Shown: positions 8,468-17,623 of the stretch, one piece after another
Layout of the letters: each line of letters opens with the position of its first letter
How positions within the stretch are numbered: position 1 is the first letter of the stretch
Assembly (NCBI RefSeq): GCF_014202425.1
Contig: NZ_JACHGT010000002.1
Location: forward strand, 1 to 64,000
Origin: Phytomonospora endophytica
GTDB taxonomy: Bacteria > Actinomycetota > Actinomycetes > Mycobacteriales > Micromonosporaceae
DNA: 64,000 nucleotides
Direction of reading: 5' to 3'
The notes under the pieces: generated by a model
Database searches by the model: none
The model's input: the letters and a program-made list of their open reading frames with translations, nothing else
What the model was told of the DNA's origin: nothing
Translations under genes and position numbers: made by a program

Positions 8468-10192
8468 CTACTTGTGGTCGCCGGTGACGGTGGGGCCGTT
8501 GCCGGTGACGACCTTCGCCATGTTGGTGCGGCTCTCGTTGCCGTCGTCCCAGTATTGGGAGTGGGCGTCGCCGTTGAAGTGCGGGTCGACCGTCACGGGC
8601 GGCCAGGCCGCCTTGAACTTCACCTCGGGGTCGGCGAACTTGGGCCCGTCGTTGCTCTTGAAGGAGTGCCCGCCGAAGTCCTTGCTGGTCGGGTTGTTGC
8701 CGTGGATCAGGTCCGTGTCCGAGGTTCCCTGCCCGCTGCCGACGTCGTAGATGAGGTCGATGGGGTCCTTGCCGAGCAGCACCGGGTCGTTCTTGGCGTG
8801 CGAGGAGTACACGTTGTTCGGGTCGATCCCGAGTTCGGGGGCCGTGTCGACACCGACGCCGGGGCTGCCGACGAAGACCATGTTGTTCACGTCGAGGCCG
8901 TGGTCCCGTGCGGTGACGCCGATGACGGTCGACCCGTAGGAGTGCCCGACCATGGTGTTGTTCGAGGGCGCGCCGGCGTTGGTGACGCGCAGCCCGTCCT
9001 GGAAGCGGTCGAGGTCGGCGCCGGCGTTGTTGGCGTAGGTGAGGTCCATGGCGTCGCCGGTGCCGAAGGACCAGTCCTTCTCCCAGACCTTGTCGGGCGC
9101 GTCGTAGCCGAGCCACATGATCCCGGCGGTGCGCTTGCTCGGATCCATGTTGTTGGCGTCGAACACACCGCGTTCGACGCGGTTGATGTCGCCCTTGATG
9201 CTGGACAGGTCCGTGGAGGTGCCGGGGACGTAGGTGAAGACGTTGTCGGCGGTGTCGGGGTTGCCGATGGCGACGATGGCCTTCCCGTCACCGCTGGGGT
9301 CGATGCCCAGCAGGTACGCGCGCTGGTTGTTGCCCTGGAGGCCGTCGGCCGCCTGACCGTCACCGGTGCCGGCTTCGAGCCGTTGCTCGACCATGTTGAG
9401 GGTGTCGAGTTTCTCCTTGGCGGCCTTGTACTCGTCGCTGTCCTTCTTCCCCTCGCCTTCCAGGCGTTCCAGCTCGCTCTGCAGGTTCGTCTGCTGCTGG
9501 ACGAGGGTCAGCCGGTTCGCCTGGTCGCGCGCGGTCACCGGAACGCCGTCGAGCCAGCCGATCATGTCGGGGTTGCGGGCGATGAGGAACTGCTGCTGGG
9601 ACGGTGTCAGCGAGTCCCACCACTCCTTGACCTTCTTCGGATCGGATCCGCGCGGCGGGATGCCCTCGACCGGGTAGGGGCTGCTGGTGAGGCCCGGCAC
9701 CAACGCGTTCAGGCTCGTCGCGGCGGTCGTGTCGGCGGTCGTGGCGTACTGCACGGCGTCGCTGATCGCCTTGGCGGCGGCGGTGACCAGGGTGTTGATC
9801 CCGCCCCAGGCCGGGTGCCCGGCGGGCGGTCCGTCCTTCGGGTCGACGGTGAGGGCCCCGTCGGGACCGACGGTCGCCGGAATCGCCTGCGCCTGCCCGA
9901 TCGCGGACGTGAGCAGTGCCTTCGCCTTGTCGATCTCACCGGCGAAGTCGGCCAGGATCTGGTCGTGGCGCTGGAGTACGACGACGGCGTCGTCGACTTC
10001 GACGCAGACGTTCTTGATGGCCGTGACGGCCGCGGCGGTTCCTTCGCCGTCCCAGGCGTCGGGCACCAGGTTGAGTTGCCTGACCCCGGCGTCGCTGCGG
10101 TCGACGAGCCAGTCGGCGAGTTCGCCGTAGGCCTTGGCGGAGTCGCGGAAGGGCTGGGAGTTGGCTGCTTGGAGTTGCGCGAAGGTCACCAT
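8468..10192 (-). CDS. DUF1023-type alpha/beta hydrolase with WXG-like helical N-terminus
   Basis: 574 residues. Residues 1 to ~120 form an amphipathic helical region (DAWDGEGTAAAVTAIK gives a W-D-G turn), like LXG/WXG targeting domains. A coiled linker (~225-275, rich in Q/E/K) leads to an alpha/beta-hydrolase domain with nucleophile elbow GHSYGS (Ser418), a following FVGSPGVGV strand and a late HGNNPTS ... FGGHSF region supplying the His; this is the DUF1023 pattern. DUF1023 proteins are lipase/esterase-like and common in actinomycetes; the substrate is unknown. Its place between eccC and the other ESX genes suggests a secreted enzyme. ATG at 10192 has GGGAG upstream. It shares a transcript direction with 10580-8000. 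Confidence 0.88.
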   Translation of the reverse strand: MVTFAQLQAANSQPFRDSAKAYGELADWLVDRSDAGVRQLNLVPDAWDGEGTAAAVTAIKNVCVEVDDAVVVLQRHDQILADFAGEIDKAKALLTSAIGQAQAIPATVGPDGALTVDPKDGPPAGHPAWGGINTLVTAAAKAISDAVQYATTADTTAATSLNALVPGLTSSPYPVEGIPPRGSDPKKVKEWWDSLTPSQQQFLIARNPDMIGWLDGVPVTARDQANRLTLVQQQTNLQSELERLEGEGKKDSDEYKAAKEKLDTLNMVEQRLEAGTGDGQAADGLQGNNQRAYLLGIDPSGDGKAIVAIGNPDTADNVFTYVPGTSTDLSSIKGDINRVERGVFDANNMDPSKRTAGIMWLGYDAPDKVWEKDWSFGTGDAMDLTYANNAGADLDRFQDGLRVTNAGAPSNNTMVGHSYGSTVIGVTARDHGLDVNNMVFVGSPGVGVDTAPELGIDPNNVYSSHAKNDPVLLGKDPIDLIYDVGSGQGTSDTDLIHGNNPTSKDFGGHSFKSNDGPKFADPEVKFKAAWPPVTVDPHFNGDAHSQYWDDGNESRTNMAKVVTGNGPTVTGDHK

Positions 10193-10277
10193 CGCTGGGG
10201 CTCCCGGAATGATGAGGCACAGGTGTGCACTCAGATTAGGAAGCGAGCGGTGAAATCCGCGTGAAGCGGGCGGTGGG

Positions 10278-10580
10278 TCAGAAGCTGATGTCGATGGCGG
10301 AGCCGTTGTCGTCCTGCCAGCCGTCGTCGAAGGCGTCCTTCTTCTTGGCGCCGGCGCTCTCGTCGCGGCCTTCGTCGACCTGGTCGTCGTAGCGCATGAG
10401 GGGTTTGCCGGTGTCGCGTTCGTAACGGCCGAGGACGGGTGGGACGGCTCGTTTCGCCGGTGCCCACACGGCGGCGTCGTCGACGTAGTCGCCGTCGAAC
10501 TCCGGGGGCGCCTCCGACGCGGCCGGGCGCAGGGTGCCGTAGGCGTCGGTCGACGTGCGTCGTGCCGGGTCGGTGGGCAT
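10278..10580 (-). CDS. Short acidic protein between eccC and the WXG-hydrolase
   Basis: 100 residues, rich in D/E and polar residues, with no TM helix or signal peptide. It ends in KKKDAFDDGWQDDNGSAIDISF. The acidic, Trp-containing end faintly recalls the TWLTEDE...W termini of the large substrates nearby. A clear GGAGG lies nine bases before the ATG, supporting a real gene. It lies 63 bases after eccC and 85 bases before the hydrolase gene on the same strand. It could be a linker or adaptor between the EccC ATPase and cargo, but nothing in the sequence proves a function. Confidence 0.7.
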   Translation of the reverse strand: MPTDPARRTSTDAYGTLRPAASEAPPEFDGDYVDDAAVWAPAKRAVPPVLGRYERDTGKPLMRYDDQVDEGRDESAGAKKKDAFDDGWQDDNGSAIDISF

Positions 10581-10643
10581 GTCGATCGACCTCCGTGGAC
10601 CGAGGGGTGCGGCCGTGGTGTGCGGGTTACCGGTGCAGCAAGC

Positions 10644-13600
10644 CTAAATCCTCGGTTCCACGTGGGCGAGCTGCACCAGCCGGACCCCTTCGCGGCGGGT
10701 GATGAGGTGACCGCGTCCGGGTGGGAGGGGGCGTGCCTTGACGTTGCCGAGGAGGACGCCCTCGTCCTTGGGCGCCGAGCCCTGGAAGCCGGGGGACGCG
10801 AGTTCGCGCAGGCGGTTGATGAAGGTCTCGTACATGGCGCGCCCGGCGCCGCCGGAGCGGCGGGTGAGGACGATGTGGAGGCCGATGTCGCGTGCCTGGG
10901 AGGCGTATTCGAGGAGCGGCAGGAGCGGGTTCTGGGCGCCGCCGATGATGAGGTCGTAGTCGTCGATGAGGACGAAGAGTTCGGGGCCGGTCCACCAGTT
11001 GCGGGCGCGCAGCTGCTCGGGGGTGATGTCGGCGGGCGGGAGGCGCTTGTCCATGCCGACGACGATCTGGCGGACCGCGTCGGTGGTGACGGCGGTGGAG
11101 GAGCAGTACTTGAGGAGGTACTCCTCGGGGACTTCGCCGAGGAGGCTGCGGCGGTAGTCCATGAGGATGATCGCGGCCTCTTTGGCGCTGTAGCGGGTGG
11201 TGATGGACCGGATGAGGGAGCGCATGAAGGTGCTCTTGCCGGTCTCCACATCGGACAGATAGATCAGGTGCGGGTCGTTGTCGAACTCGACGAAGACCGG
11301 CTGGAGGTTGGACTCGGCGATGCCGATGGGGATGCGGCCCTTGCGGTCGAGGTCCTCGCCGACGGGCAGGAGTTCGTAGGAGACCTTCTCGGGGAGCATG
11401 CGGACCTGTGGCGCGACGGGACCGGTCCAGGCCGCGGCGACGCGGTCGACGAGGTCGCCGAGGCCTTTCGTTGCGGTCCGCGGGTCGGAATCGCCGTCGA
11501 TGCGGGGCAGCGCGGTCAGCATGTGCATCGCCTCGGGTGTCAGACCGCGGCCGGGGCGGCCTTCGGGCACGGCCTCGGCGCCGCGGCGGCCGAGGTAGGA
11601 GTCGAAGACGTCGCCGAGACGGAACTCCAGTTTCGAGCCGAGCAGGTCGCGGATGGCCGGGCGCAGTTCCGACCACTTGTTGGCCGCGGCGACGACGTGC
11701 ACGCCGTAGGAGAGGCCGCGCTGGGCGATCTGGGTGACGACGGCTTCGAGGTCCTCGAAGTCGTTGCGGAGGGTGAGCCAGCCGTCGATGACGAGGAAGA
11801 CGTCGCCGAAGGAGTCCTCGGCGTACTTGCCCTCCTTGCGCAGCTGCCGGTAGGTGCCCATGCCGTCGATGCCCTCGGCGGCGAACTGGCGTTCGCGGTC
11901 CTCCAGCATCGTGAAGACCTCGGAAACGGTCCGGCGGACCTGGTCGACGTCGAGGCGCTGCCAGACACCGCCGACGTGCGGGAGTTTCCGCAGTGGCGCG
12001 AGGGATCCGCCGCCGAAGTCGAGGCAGTAGATCTGTACCTCGCGAGGGGTGTGCGACAGGGCGAGGCTGGTGATGACGGTGCGGACGGCGCTGGACTTGC
12101 CGGTCTGTGCTCCGCCGGCCATACCGATGTGCCCGGCGGCACCGGACAGGTTGAGGCTGTGGACGTCCCGGCGCTGCTCGTAGGGACGGTCGACGACGGC
12201 GACGGGGATCACCAGCGAGCCCCGCAGGTCTTCGCGGCTGATGGTCAGGCCGCGCTCGGCGTCGGTGACCAGCGCCGGATGCAGAGTGTCCAATGTGGGC
12301 GCTTCGTCGAGCGGGTCGAGCCAGACCTTGTGCGCCGGAACGCCTTTGCCCTCCATGCGGCCGACGAGGACGTCGAGCAGGCTCTCCCCGACGGCCTCGT
12401 TGTCGGCGTCGTCGAAGTCGAGGGGCGCCTCCGGCTCGGGCGGCGGGGCCACGTAGTTCACCGTGTACTGCTGGATCGCGGGCCCGCCGGCGGCGGCGAT
12501 GGCGCGTTCGGCGGCGCTGCGCCGGTAGACGCCGGAGACGTAGGCGGCCTTGAACCGGGTCAGGGCCTCGGTGCCGAACTTCAGGTAACCGTGACCGGGC
12601 GAACGCGGCAGCTCGTAGGCGTCGGCGACACCGAGGACCGAGCGGGACTCCACGGCCGAGAAGGTCCGCAGGCCGACCCGGTAGGACAGGTGGGTGTCGA
12701 GGCCGCGGAGGCGGCCCTCCTCAAGTCGTTGCGAGGCGAGGAGGAGGTGCACGCCGAGGGAACGGCCGACGCGTCCGATCTGGACGAACATGTCGATGAA
12801 CTCGGGCTTGGCGGTGAGAAGTTCGGAGAACTCGTCGCAGATGATCATCAGGCTGGGCAGGGGCGCGAGGGGCGCGCCGGCCGCGCGGGCGCGTTCGTAG
12901 TCGCGCAGGGACGCGAACTGCCCGGCGCTGCGCAGAAGTTCCTGACGGCGGTTGAGTTCACCCGCGATGGCGTCGAGCATGCGGTCGACGAGGGGCAGTT
13001 CCTCGGAGAGGTTGGTGATGATCGCCGACGTGTGCGGCATCTTGTCCATGCGCGTGAAGGTCGCGCCGCCCTTGAAGTCGACGAGGACGAAGTTGAGCGT
13101 CTCCGGGGAATGCATGCAGGCCAAGGCGAGTACGAGCGTGCGGAGGGCCTCGGACTTGCCCGAACCGGTCGCGCCGACCATGAGTCCGTGCGGGCCCATG
13201 CCGTCCTGGGCGGACTCCTTCAGGTCGAGTTCGACGGGGACGCCGTCGGGGCCGACACCGATGGGGACGCGGAGGCGGTCGCGGTTGGGGCGGGGCGCCC
13301 AATGCCTGCTGGTGTCGAACTCGTAGGGGTCGCCGAGATCGAGGAGGTCGGTGAAGCTGAGATCGCCGGTGAGCGGGGAATCGTCGCCGCCGGAGCCGGT
13401 GATGGCCGACAGGCGCAGCGGGGTGAGGCGGCGGGCGAGGGTCTCGGCCTCGATGAAGCTCAGGCTGTCGCCGGTGCCGACCTCGTCGCGGGCGTCGCCG
13501 GACACCGACCAGAGCCTGCCGTCGGCGTCGACCTCCATGACGAGGTAGCCGGGGTCGAGGGTGCGCGGGGGCGCGTTGGTGAGATCGAGGACGGTGACGC

Positions 13601-14633
13601 CTTCGACGCCGCCCTCGGTGGCGAGAGTGTCGGCGCCGCCGGTGTGGCCGCCGTCGACGAGGACGACGATGTGCTTGTCGTCGGTGGGGGGCGTCGCGGG
13701 ATTGAACCGCGGCCGGTGCTCGACGATGTCGCCGAGATGCTCCTCGATCTCGCGCAGCGAAGCCGCGACGAGACGGATCTGGCCGAGGGCGTCGGTCTTC
13801 TCCGGGTGCAGGGCGTGCGGCATCCACTTCGCCCAGTTCCACAGGCGTTCGGTCTCACCGTCGACGCAGAAGGTCAACAGCAGATCCTCCGGGGAATGCC
13901 ACACCGCGCTCTGCGCGATCATCGCGCGGGCCAGACCACGGACGCGGGCCGGTTCGCCGCGCAGGTAGATCTTCGAGAAACCGCGCAGGTCGATCGCGAC
14001 GGGCAGACCCTCGACGATCGCGTAGGTCGACACGAAACGCCGCAGAGCGGCCGCGCACAAGGGTTCGATGTCCTCGATCGGTTTCGTCTCCGGCGGGATC
14101 ATCCGCGTCGCGAGACGCTGCGGGCCAAGACCCATGCGGACCACACCGAAGTCGCCGTCGGCGGGCCGGCGTTCCCAGACGCGGGCACTGCCGACCGTCG
14201 ACCAGAGCGTGTCGGGATCCGGGTGGCGGTAATACATCGCGCGTTTCTGGTCGCGGACGGTCTTGCGCACACCACGGCGGAGATGACCGAGGCGGCGCAG
14301 GTAGTCGCGTCGCATGTTCAGCATCTCGCGCTTACTGGGCTGGCTCCCGCCCTGGAACAGCTGCGTGACCATCATGCCGAGCATCGAGACGCCGAAGAGA
14401 CCACCGCAGATCAGCGTGAGCGTCGTGTTCGAACCCCCGCCGCCCATCCGGCCGCCGGTGAACATCAGCATCATCGCGCCCGAACCGGCGAGCATCGGCA
14501 CCATCATGACCATCTGGCCCCACTGCTTACCGCCCGGCTCAGGCAGTTCCGGTGGCGATTCGAGAACCAGATCGCCCTCGGGCAGGTCCGGCGCCGGACG
14601 GCGCGGACGCCGTTTGATCACGACGAGACCCAC
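10644..14633 (-). CDS. eccC: ESX ATPase EccC (locus A)
   Basis: 1329 residues from a GTG at 14633, chosen because GGGAGGT lies seven bases upstream; a GTG three codons earlier has poorer spacing. Two N-terminal TM helices ([35 protein letters not shown]) precede three FtsK/SpoIIIE-type ATPase domains. Walker A lysines are at about 493 (GATGSGKSE), 846 (GGAQTGKSS) and 1133 (SDVETGKST). The third lacks the first glycine of the consensus, which is present in the EccC paralogues of loci B and C. EccC is the motor that binds Esx C-terminal signals and drives export. The gene is divergent from eccD. Confidence 0.96.
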   Translation of the reverse strand: MGLVVIKRRPRRPAPDLPEGDLVLESPPELPEPGGKQWGQMVMMVPMLAGSGAMMLMFTGGRMGGGGSNTTLTLICGGLFGVSMLGMMVTQLFQGGSQPSKREMLNMRRDYLRRLGHLRRGVRKTVRDQKRAMYYRHPDPDTLWSTVGSARVWERRPADGDFGVVRMGLGPQRLATRMIPPETKPIEDIEPLCAAALRRFVSTYAIVEGLPVAIDLRGFSKIYLRGEPARVRGLARAMIAQSAVWHSPEDLLLTFCVDGETERLWNWAKWMPHALHPEKTDALGQIRLVAASLREIEEHLGDIVEHRPRFNPATPPTDDKHIVVLVDGGHTGGADTLATEGGVEGVTVLDLTNAPPRTLDPGYLVMEVDADGRLWSVSGDARDEVGTGDSLSFIEAETLARRLTPLRLSAITGSGGDDSPLTGDLSFTDLLDLGDPYEFDTSRHWAPRPNRDRLRVPIGVGPDGVPVELDLKESAQDGMGPHGLMVGATGSGKSEALRTLVLALACMHSPETLNFVLVDFKGGATFTRMDKMPHTSAIITNLSEELPLVDRMLDAIAGELNRRQELLRSAGQFASLRDYERARAAGAPLAPLPSLMIICDEFSELLTAKPEFIDMFVQIGRVGRSLGVHLLLASQRLEEGRLRGLDTHLSYRVGLRTFSAVESRSVLGVADAYELPRSPGHGYLKFGTEALTRFKAAYVSGVYRRSAAERAIAAAGGPAIQQYTVNYVAPPPEPEAPLDFDDADNEAVGESLLDVLVGRMEGKGVPAHKVWLDPLDEAPTLDTLHPALVTDAERGLTISREDLRGSLVIPVAVVDRPYEQRRDVHSLNLSGAAGHIGMAGGAQTGKSSAVRTVITSLALSHTPREVQIYCLDFGGGSLAPLRKLPHVGGVWQRLDVDQVRRTVSEVFTMLEDRERQFAAEGIDGMGTYRQLRKEGKYAEDSFGDVFLVIDGWLTLRNDFEDLEAVVTQIAQRGLSYGVHVVAAANKWSELRPAIRDLLGSKLEFRLGDVFDSYLGRRGAEAVPEGRPGRGLTPEAMHMLTALPRIDGDSDPRTATKGLGDLVDRVAAAWTGPVAPQVRMLPEKVSYELLPVGEDLDRKGRIPIGIAESNLQPVFVEFDNDPHLIYLSDVETGKSTFMRSLIRSITTRYSAKEAAIILMDYRRSLLGEVPEEYLLKYCSSTAVTTDAVRQIVVGMDKRLPPADITPEQLRARNWWTGPELFVLIDDYDLIIGGAQNPLLPLLEYASQARDIGLHIVLTRRSGGAGRAMYETFINRLRELASPGFQGSAPKDEGVLLGNVKARPLPPGRGHLITRREGVRLVQLAHVEPRI

Positions 14634-14760
14634 GTGGTGCACCTCCCATGCCGGCCCGCCGGAGTCGGGAATCTCCAGCGTTGCGTCGGCTCATCGTATG
14701 CGGCGGCCTGGTACTTTCGGCAGCCGCGAATACTTCCACCTAAAGAGATGGACGTACCCG
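14634..14760. promoter_or_regulatory. Divergent eccC/eccD promoter region (locus A)
   Basis: A 127-base gap separates the divergent eccC and eccD starts. CATCGTATG at 14692-14700 gives TACGAT, a TANNNT-type -10, on the minus strand. The same nonamer occurs in the equivalent region of locus C (51027-51035). No good -35 is visible, so the assignment is tentative. Confidence 0.35.
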
Positions 14761-16155
14761 GTGAGCACGCCCCTTCGTACCGGCCTTGCCCGGCTAACCA
14801 TATCGGCACCGCGCCGCCGAATCGACCTCGTGCTTCCCGATCACGTTCCACTGGCCGAATTGCTGCCGACCGTCCTCGACTACGCCGGGGAATCGGCCGC
14901 CGATGACGGGGAAAGGCACGGCGGCTGGTCTTTGCGGCGGCCCGACGGCAAGGCCCTCAACTCGACCCAATCACTGGCGATGCAGCAGATCCGCGACGGC
15001 GAGATCCTGCACCTCGCGCCCCGCTACGCCGACTGGCCCGAAGGCGAGTACGACGACGTCGTCGAAGCGATCGCCGACGGCGCAAAGGTTCTGGGCAGCC
15101 CCTGGCAAGGACGCCACACCCGCCGCACCGGGCTGACAATCACCGCCGTGACCGCACTGCTCGCCCTCGCCGGCGTGCTCGCCACCGGCCCGAACTGGTT
15201 CCTCGCCGGGATTCTCACCGTCGCCGTCGGTTTCGGCCTGCTGCTGATCGGCCTGGTCCTGTCACGCGCCGCCGGAGATTCCATGGCCGGCGCGCTGATC
15301 GGCGCACTCGGACTGCCGTACCTGTTCGCCGGCGGCTACCTGGTACTCGGCGCGAACCTGCCCCTCACCGGCCTCGGCGCACCGAGCCTCCTGGTCGGAT
15401 CGGCGGCACTGCTGCTCGGCGGGATCATCGGTTTCGTCGGGATCGCCGACCTGCTCCGCGTGTTCACCGCCGCCGCCCTCATCGGCTTCCTCGGCGTCGC
15501 CGCCGCACTGATCGGCCTCACCTCACTCGGCACCGACGGTGTCGCCGCGATCATCATGAGCGTCGCCGTCGCACTGCTGCCGATGTGCCCACTGCTCGCG
15601 ATCCGCCTGGCGAAACTGCCCATGCCCGAACTCCCCCAGACCGCCAAAGACCTGGTCAAAGAAGGAAACCCGCCGCCGAAAGACCGCGTGTTCAGCGCCG
15701 TCGTCCAAGCCGACGAACTCCTCACCGGACTGCTCACCGGCGCGTCCATCGTCGCCGCCGTGTCCACAGTGGTCCTCGCGCTCACCGGCACCCAACCCGG
15801 CGAAGGCCTCCTCATCGGAACCATCGCCTGCGTGTTCCTGTTGCGCGCCAGGCTCTTCCCCGCCGTCCGGCAACGCGTACCCCTCCTCGCCACCGGCGTC
15901 CTCGGCCTCGCGCTCCTCACCGCCGGACTCGTCTGGAACCTCGACTCCGGACTCGTCCTCGCCGTCCTCCTCGGCGGCGTCCTCCCCCTCGCCGCGATCG
16001 TCGCCGCCGCCGGCCTCGTCTACGCCCGCCGCGCCCCCACCCCATATCTCGGGCGCATCGCCGACATCACCGACATCATTTTGATCATTTCCATGATCCC
16101 AATGGCATGCCTCGTACTCGGCCTATTCGGGCTCGTCCACGGCCTCGGCGGATGA
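14761..16155 (+). CDS. eccD: ESX integral membrane pore protein EccD (locus A)
   Basis: 464 residues. The N-terminal ~80-residue ubiquitin-like domain (LTISAPRRRIDLVLPDHVPL ... GEILHLAP) is followed by eleven or so hydrophobic helices from residue ~118 to the end, with a cytosolic loop near 285-325 (KLPMPELPQT ... DRVFSAVVQADELLTG). This is the EccD architecture; two EccD copies per protomer form most of the ESX membrane pore. The GTG start at 14761 gives the usual short N-terminus, but the RBS is weak. It begins the plus-strand arm eccD-esx-esx-eccB-mycP-mycP. Confidence 0.95.
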   Translation: MSTPLRTGLARLTISAPRRRIDLVLPDHVPLAELLPTVLDYAGESAADDGERHGGWSLRRPDGKALNSTQSLAMQQIRDGEILHLAPRYADWPEGEYDDVVEAIADGAKVLGSPWQGRHTRRTGLTITAVTALLALAGVLATGPNWFLAGILTVAVGFGLLLIGLVLSRAAGDSMAGALIGALGLPYLFAGGYLVLGANLPLTGLGAPSLLVGSAALLLGGIIGFVGIADLLRVFTAAALIGFLGVAAALIGLTSLGTDGVAAIIMSVAVALLPMCPLLAIRLAKLPMPELPQTAKDLVKEGNPPPKDRVFSAVVQADELLTGLLTGASIVAAVSTVVLALTGTQPGEGLLIGTIACVFLLRARLFPAVRQRVPLLATGVLGLALLTAGLVWNLDSGLVLAVLLGGVLPLAAIVAAAGLVYARRAPTPYLGRIADITDIILIISMIPMACLVLGLFGLVHGLGG

Positions 16156-16191
16156 TTCCCCACCACCCGCGAAAAGTCGCGCATCCCTTCC

Positions 16192-16220
16192 TTGACAACA
16201 GGCACTAACGTGACTTGACA
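16192..16220 (+). promoter_or_regulatory. Paired TTGACA boxes upstream of the locus A esx pair
   Basis: TTGACA occurs at 16192-16197 and again at 16215-16220, 17 bases apart, 68 bases before the first esx start. Either could be a -35 element for a separate strong esx promoter, or the pair could be a direct-repeat operator. No convincing -10 follows, so this is tentative. Confidence 0.35.
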
Positions 16221-16287
16221 CAAGGCGATACCTTCGCCCTGACCCGACAAATGCGGGATCCTGTGGACCCACAGGGGCCCAAGACCA

Positions 16288-16629
16288 GTGGGGGTGACTC
16301 CCAAGTTGGCTCAACTCCAGGCAGTAACCAACGATCTTCGCATCGCCGCCGGCAAGGCAGACAACGTCGCAGCTGAGATCACCGGCAACCTCACCACGCT
16401 CCTCACGGGCCTCGCGCCCCTCGAAAGCGGATTCCGCGGAAGCGCCGGCACCACCTTCCAAGGCGTCCAAGAGGCCATCCGCCTCAACATGATCAAAATT
16501 ACCGACGCCCTCCTAGAGGTCGCCGAAGGCGTACGCACCTCCGGCGCCCAGTTCGACGTCGAAGACAGCGAAGCCCAGTCCCTCGTGGCCAAGACCATCG
16601 AAGACACCAGCATCGTCGACCGGCTCTAG
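16288..16629 (+). CDS. Esx-family small secreted protein with degenerate WXG (locus A)
   Basis: 113 residues, two amphipathic helices around a turn at 49-51 that reads FRG instead of WXG. The C-terminal part has F79-x-x-x-D83 where ESX substrates normally carry Y-x-x-x-D/E. Length and position directly before a WQG protein identify it as half of an Esx heterodimer exported by EccC. The GTG start is a choice between 16288 and an in-frame GTG at 16294. AGGGG lies 11 bases before the first. The missing Trp is conservative (Phe) and probably tolerated. It is paired with the next gene, 17 bases away. Confidence 0.85.
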   Translation: MGVTPKLAQLQAVTNDLRIAAGKADNVAAEITGNLTTLLTGLAPLESGFRGSAGTTFQGVQEAIRLNMIKITDALLEVAEGVRTSGAQFDVEDSEAQSLVAKTIEDTSIVDRL

Positions 16630-16646
16630 GTGAGAGGGCAGACAAC

Positions 16647-16943
16647 ATGACAGACCCCACGCTCGTCTACAACCACGGCGTCATGGCCGACGGTGCCGGC
16701 TCCATCGGTACGGCCATCGGGAAACTCAACCAGCAACTCGCCGACGTCGAAGCCGGCTTCAAACCCATCGAAGAAACCTGGCAGGGCGAAGCCCTCACCG
16801 CGTACCTCCAGCGCCGGCAGCAATGGCGCGACGCCGCCAACTCCATCCGCGACATCCTCGGCCGGGTCCAGACCGCACTCACCCAGTCGTCCCAGAACAT
16901 GAGCACCACCGACAAGCGCGCGGCCACCTACTTCCAGCGCTGA
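16647..16943 (+). CDS. WXG100 Esx protein (locus A)
   Basis: 98 residues: a helical hairpin with W45-Q46-G47 in the turn, the WXG100 signature. The C-terminus (SSQNMSTTDKRAATYFQR) has no clear Y-x-x-x-D/E signal, so the export signal of the pair may sit on the partner. RBS GAGAGGG lies upstream of ATG. Together with the gene at 16288 it forms the Esx heterodimer that is the hallmark substrate of locus A. Unlike loci B and C, the pair here is on the plus strand after eccD rather than upstream of eccC. Confidence 0.93.
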   Translation: MTDPTLVYNHGVMADGAGSIGTAIGKLNQQLADVEAGFKPIEETWQGEALTAYLQRRQQWRDAANSIRDILGRVQTALTQSSQNMSTTDKRAATYFQR

Positions 16944-16966
16944 ACCGGCAATCGGGCTCACCCCCG

Positions 16967-17040
16967 AAACAGAACGTGGCGCCCGTCTTGGTGCTGATGC
17001 CTCCCCAAGGTGATATCCACAGACGGGCGCCACTCTGTTT
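16967..17040. terminator. Long inverted repeat after the esx pair
   Basis: GTGGCGCCCGTCT (16976-16988) pairs perfectly with AGACGGGCGCCAC (17021-17033). Outside this, AAACAGA (16967-16973) pairs with TCTGTTT (17034-17040), leaving a two-base bulge. The 32-base loop is larger than usual for an intrinsic terminator. It sits 24 bases after the second esx stop, so a terminator or an mRNA 3' stabiliser for esx transcripts is plausible. Confidence 0.5.
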
Positions 17041-17160
17041 GTTTGGGCGGCGCTCTGCTTGTTTGGGCGGCGCGAACGAAACCGCCTGCCAGGTAGGGGA
17101 TCGGGCTCGGCCCGCCGCCAGTGCCGGGTTCCCGGCGTGGGTGGGTCGTGACTGTGGGGC

Positions 17161-17287
17161 TTGCTCGTGTGGGTGGGCTCGCTTGGGTGGGCTCGTGTCG
17201 GTGGGCTCGCTTGAGTGGGCTCGTGTCGGTGAGTTCGCTTGGGTTGGCTCGCTTAGGTTGGCTCGTGTCGGTGAGCTCGCGTGGGTG
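17161..17287. repeat. Degenerate ~14 bp tandem array
   Basis: Eight to nine units of a GTGGGCTCG-C/T core, alternating between endings CTT and TGTC, with unit lengths 13-15. It is non-coding in any supported frame. Confidence 0.65.
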
Positions 17288-17536
17288 CGGGTTGCGGTTG
17301 TCGCCCGGGTCCCGCCGTGGGTCGGTCTCGAAGACGGGCTCGTGTGAGTGTTTGTCGCGGGTCGCGGGTCGCGGGCAGCGTTCGGCGGCGGATGGCCGCG
17401 TGAAAAACGCGCTCCCCCGCTCGCCCCAAAGGGGCCCCAAAAATCACGATACGGGCGAGGTGCGACAGAAGAGCTGACGTGAGGACCACTCACGTCGGCC
17501 CGCGTCGGCCCGGAAGGCTAGACCGCCGCCCGTTCA

Positions 17537-17623
17537 CGCCAGCCTGCGCGGGCGGACGGCTAGAGGGAGACCGTGGGCGCGTGCCTGTACGGCGCGTCCG
17601 CCAGCCTGTGCGGGCGGACAGCT
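17537..17623. repeat. Two 25 bp direct repeats upstream of eccB
   Basis: CGCCAGCCTG-C/T-GCGGGCGGAC-G/A-GCT occurs at 17537-17561 and 17599-17623 with two differences. Spacing is 62 bases. Each could fold weakly through GCCTG/GGGC pairing. They could be regulator-binding sites upstream of eccB; this is tentative. Confidence 0.45.

Noticed and set aside
10620-14906. 1428-codon open frame opposite eccC
   Set aside because: Antisense frame produced by high GC; the EccC frame on the minus strand has all motifs. The same applies to the long plus-strand frames opposite the EccC genes at 29516-32200 and 46995-51143.
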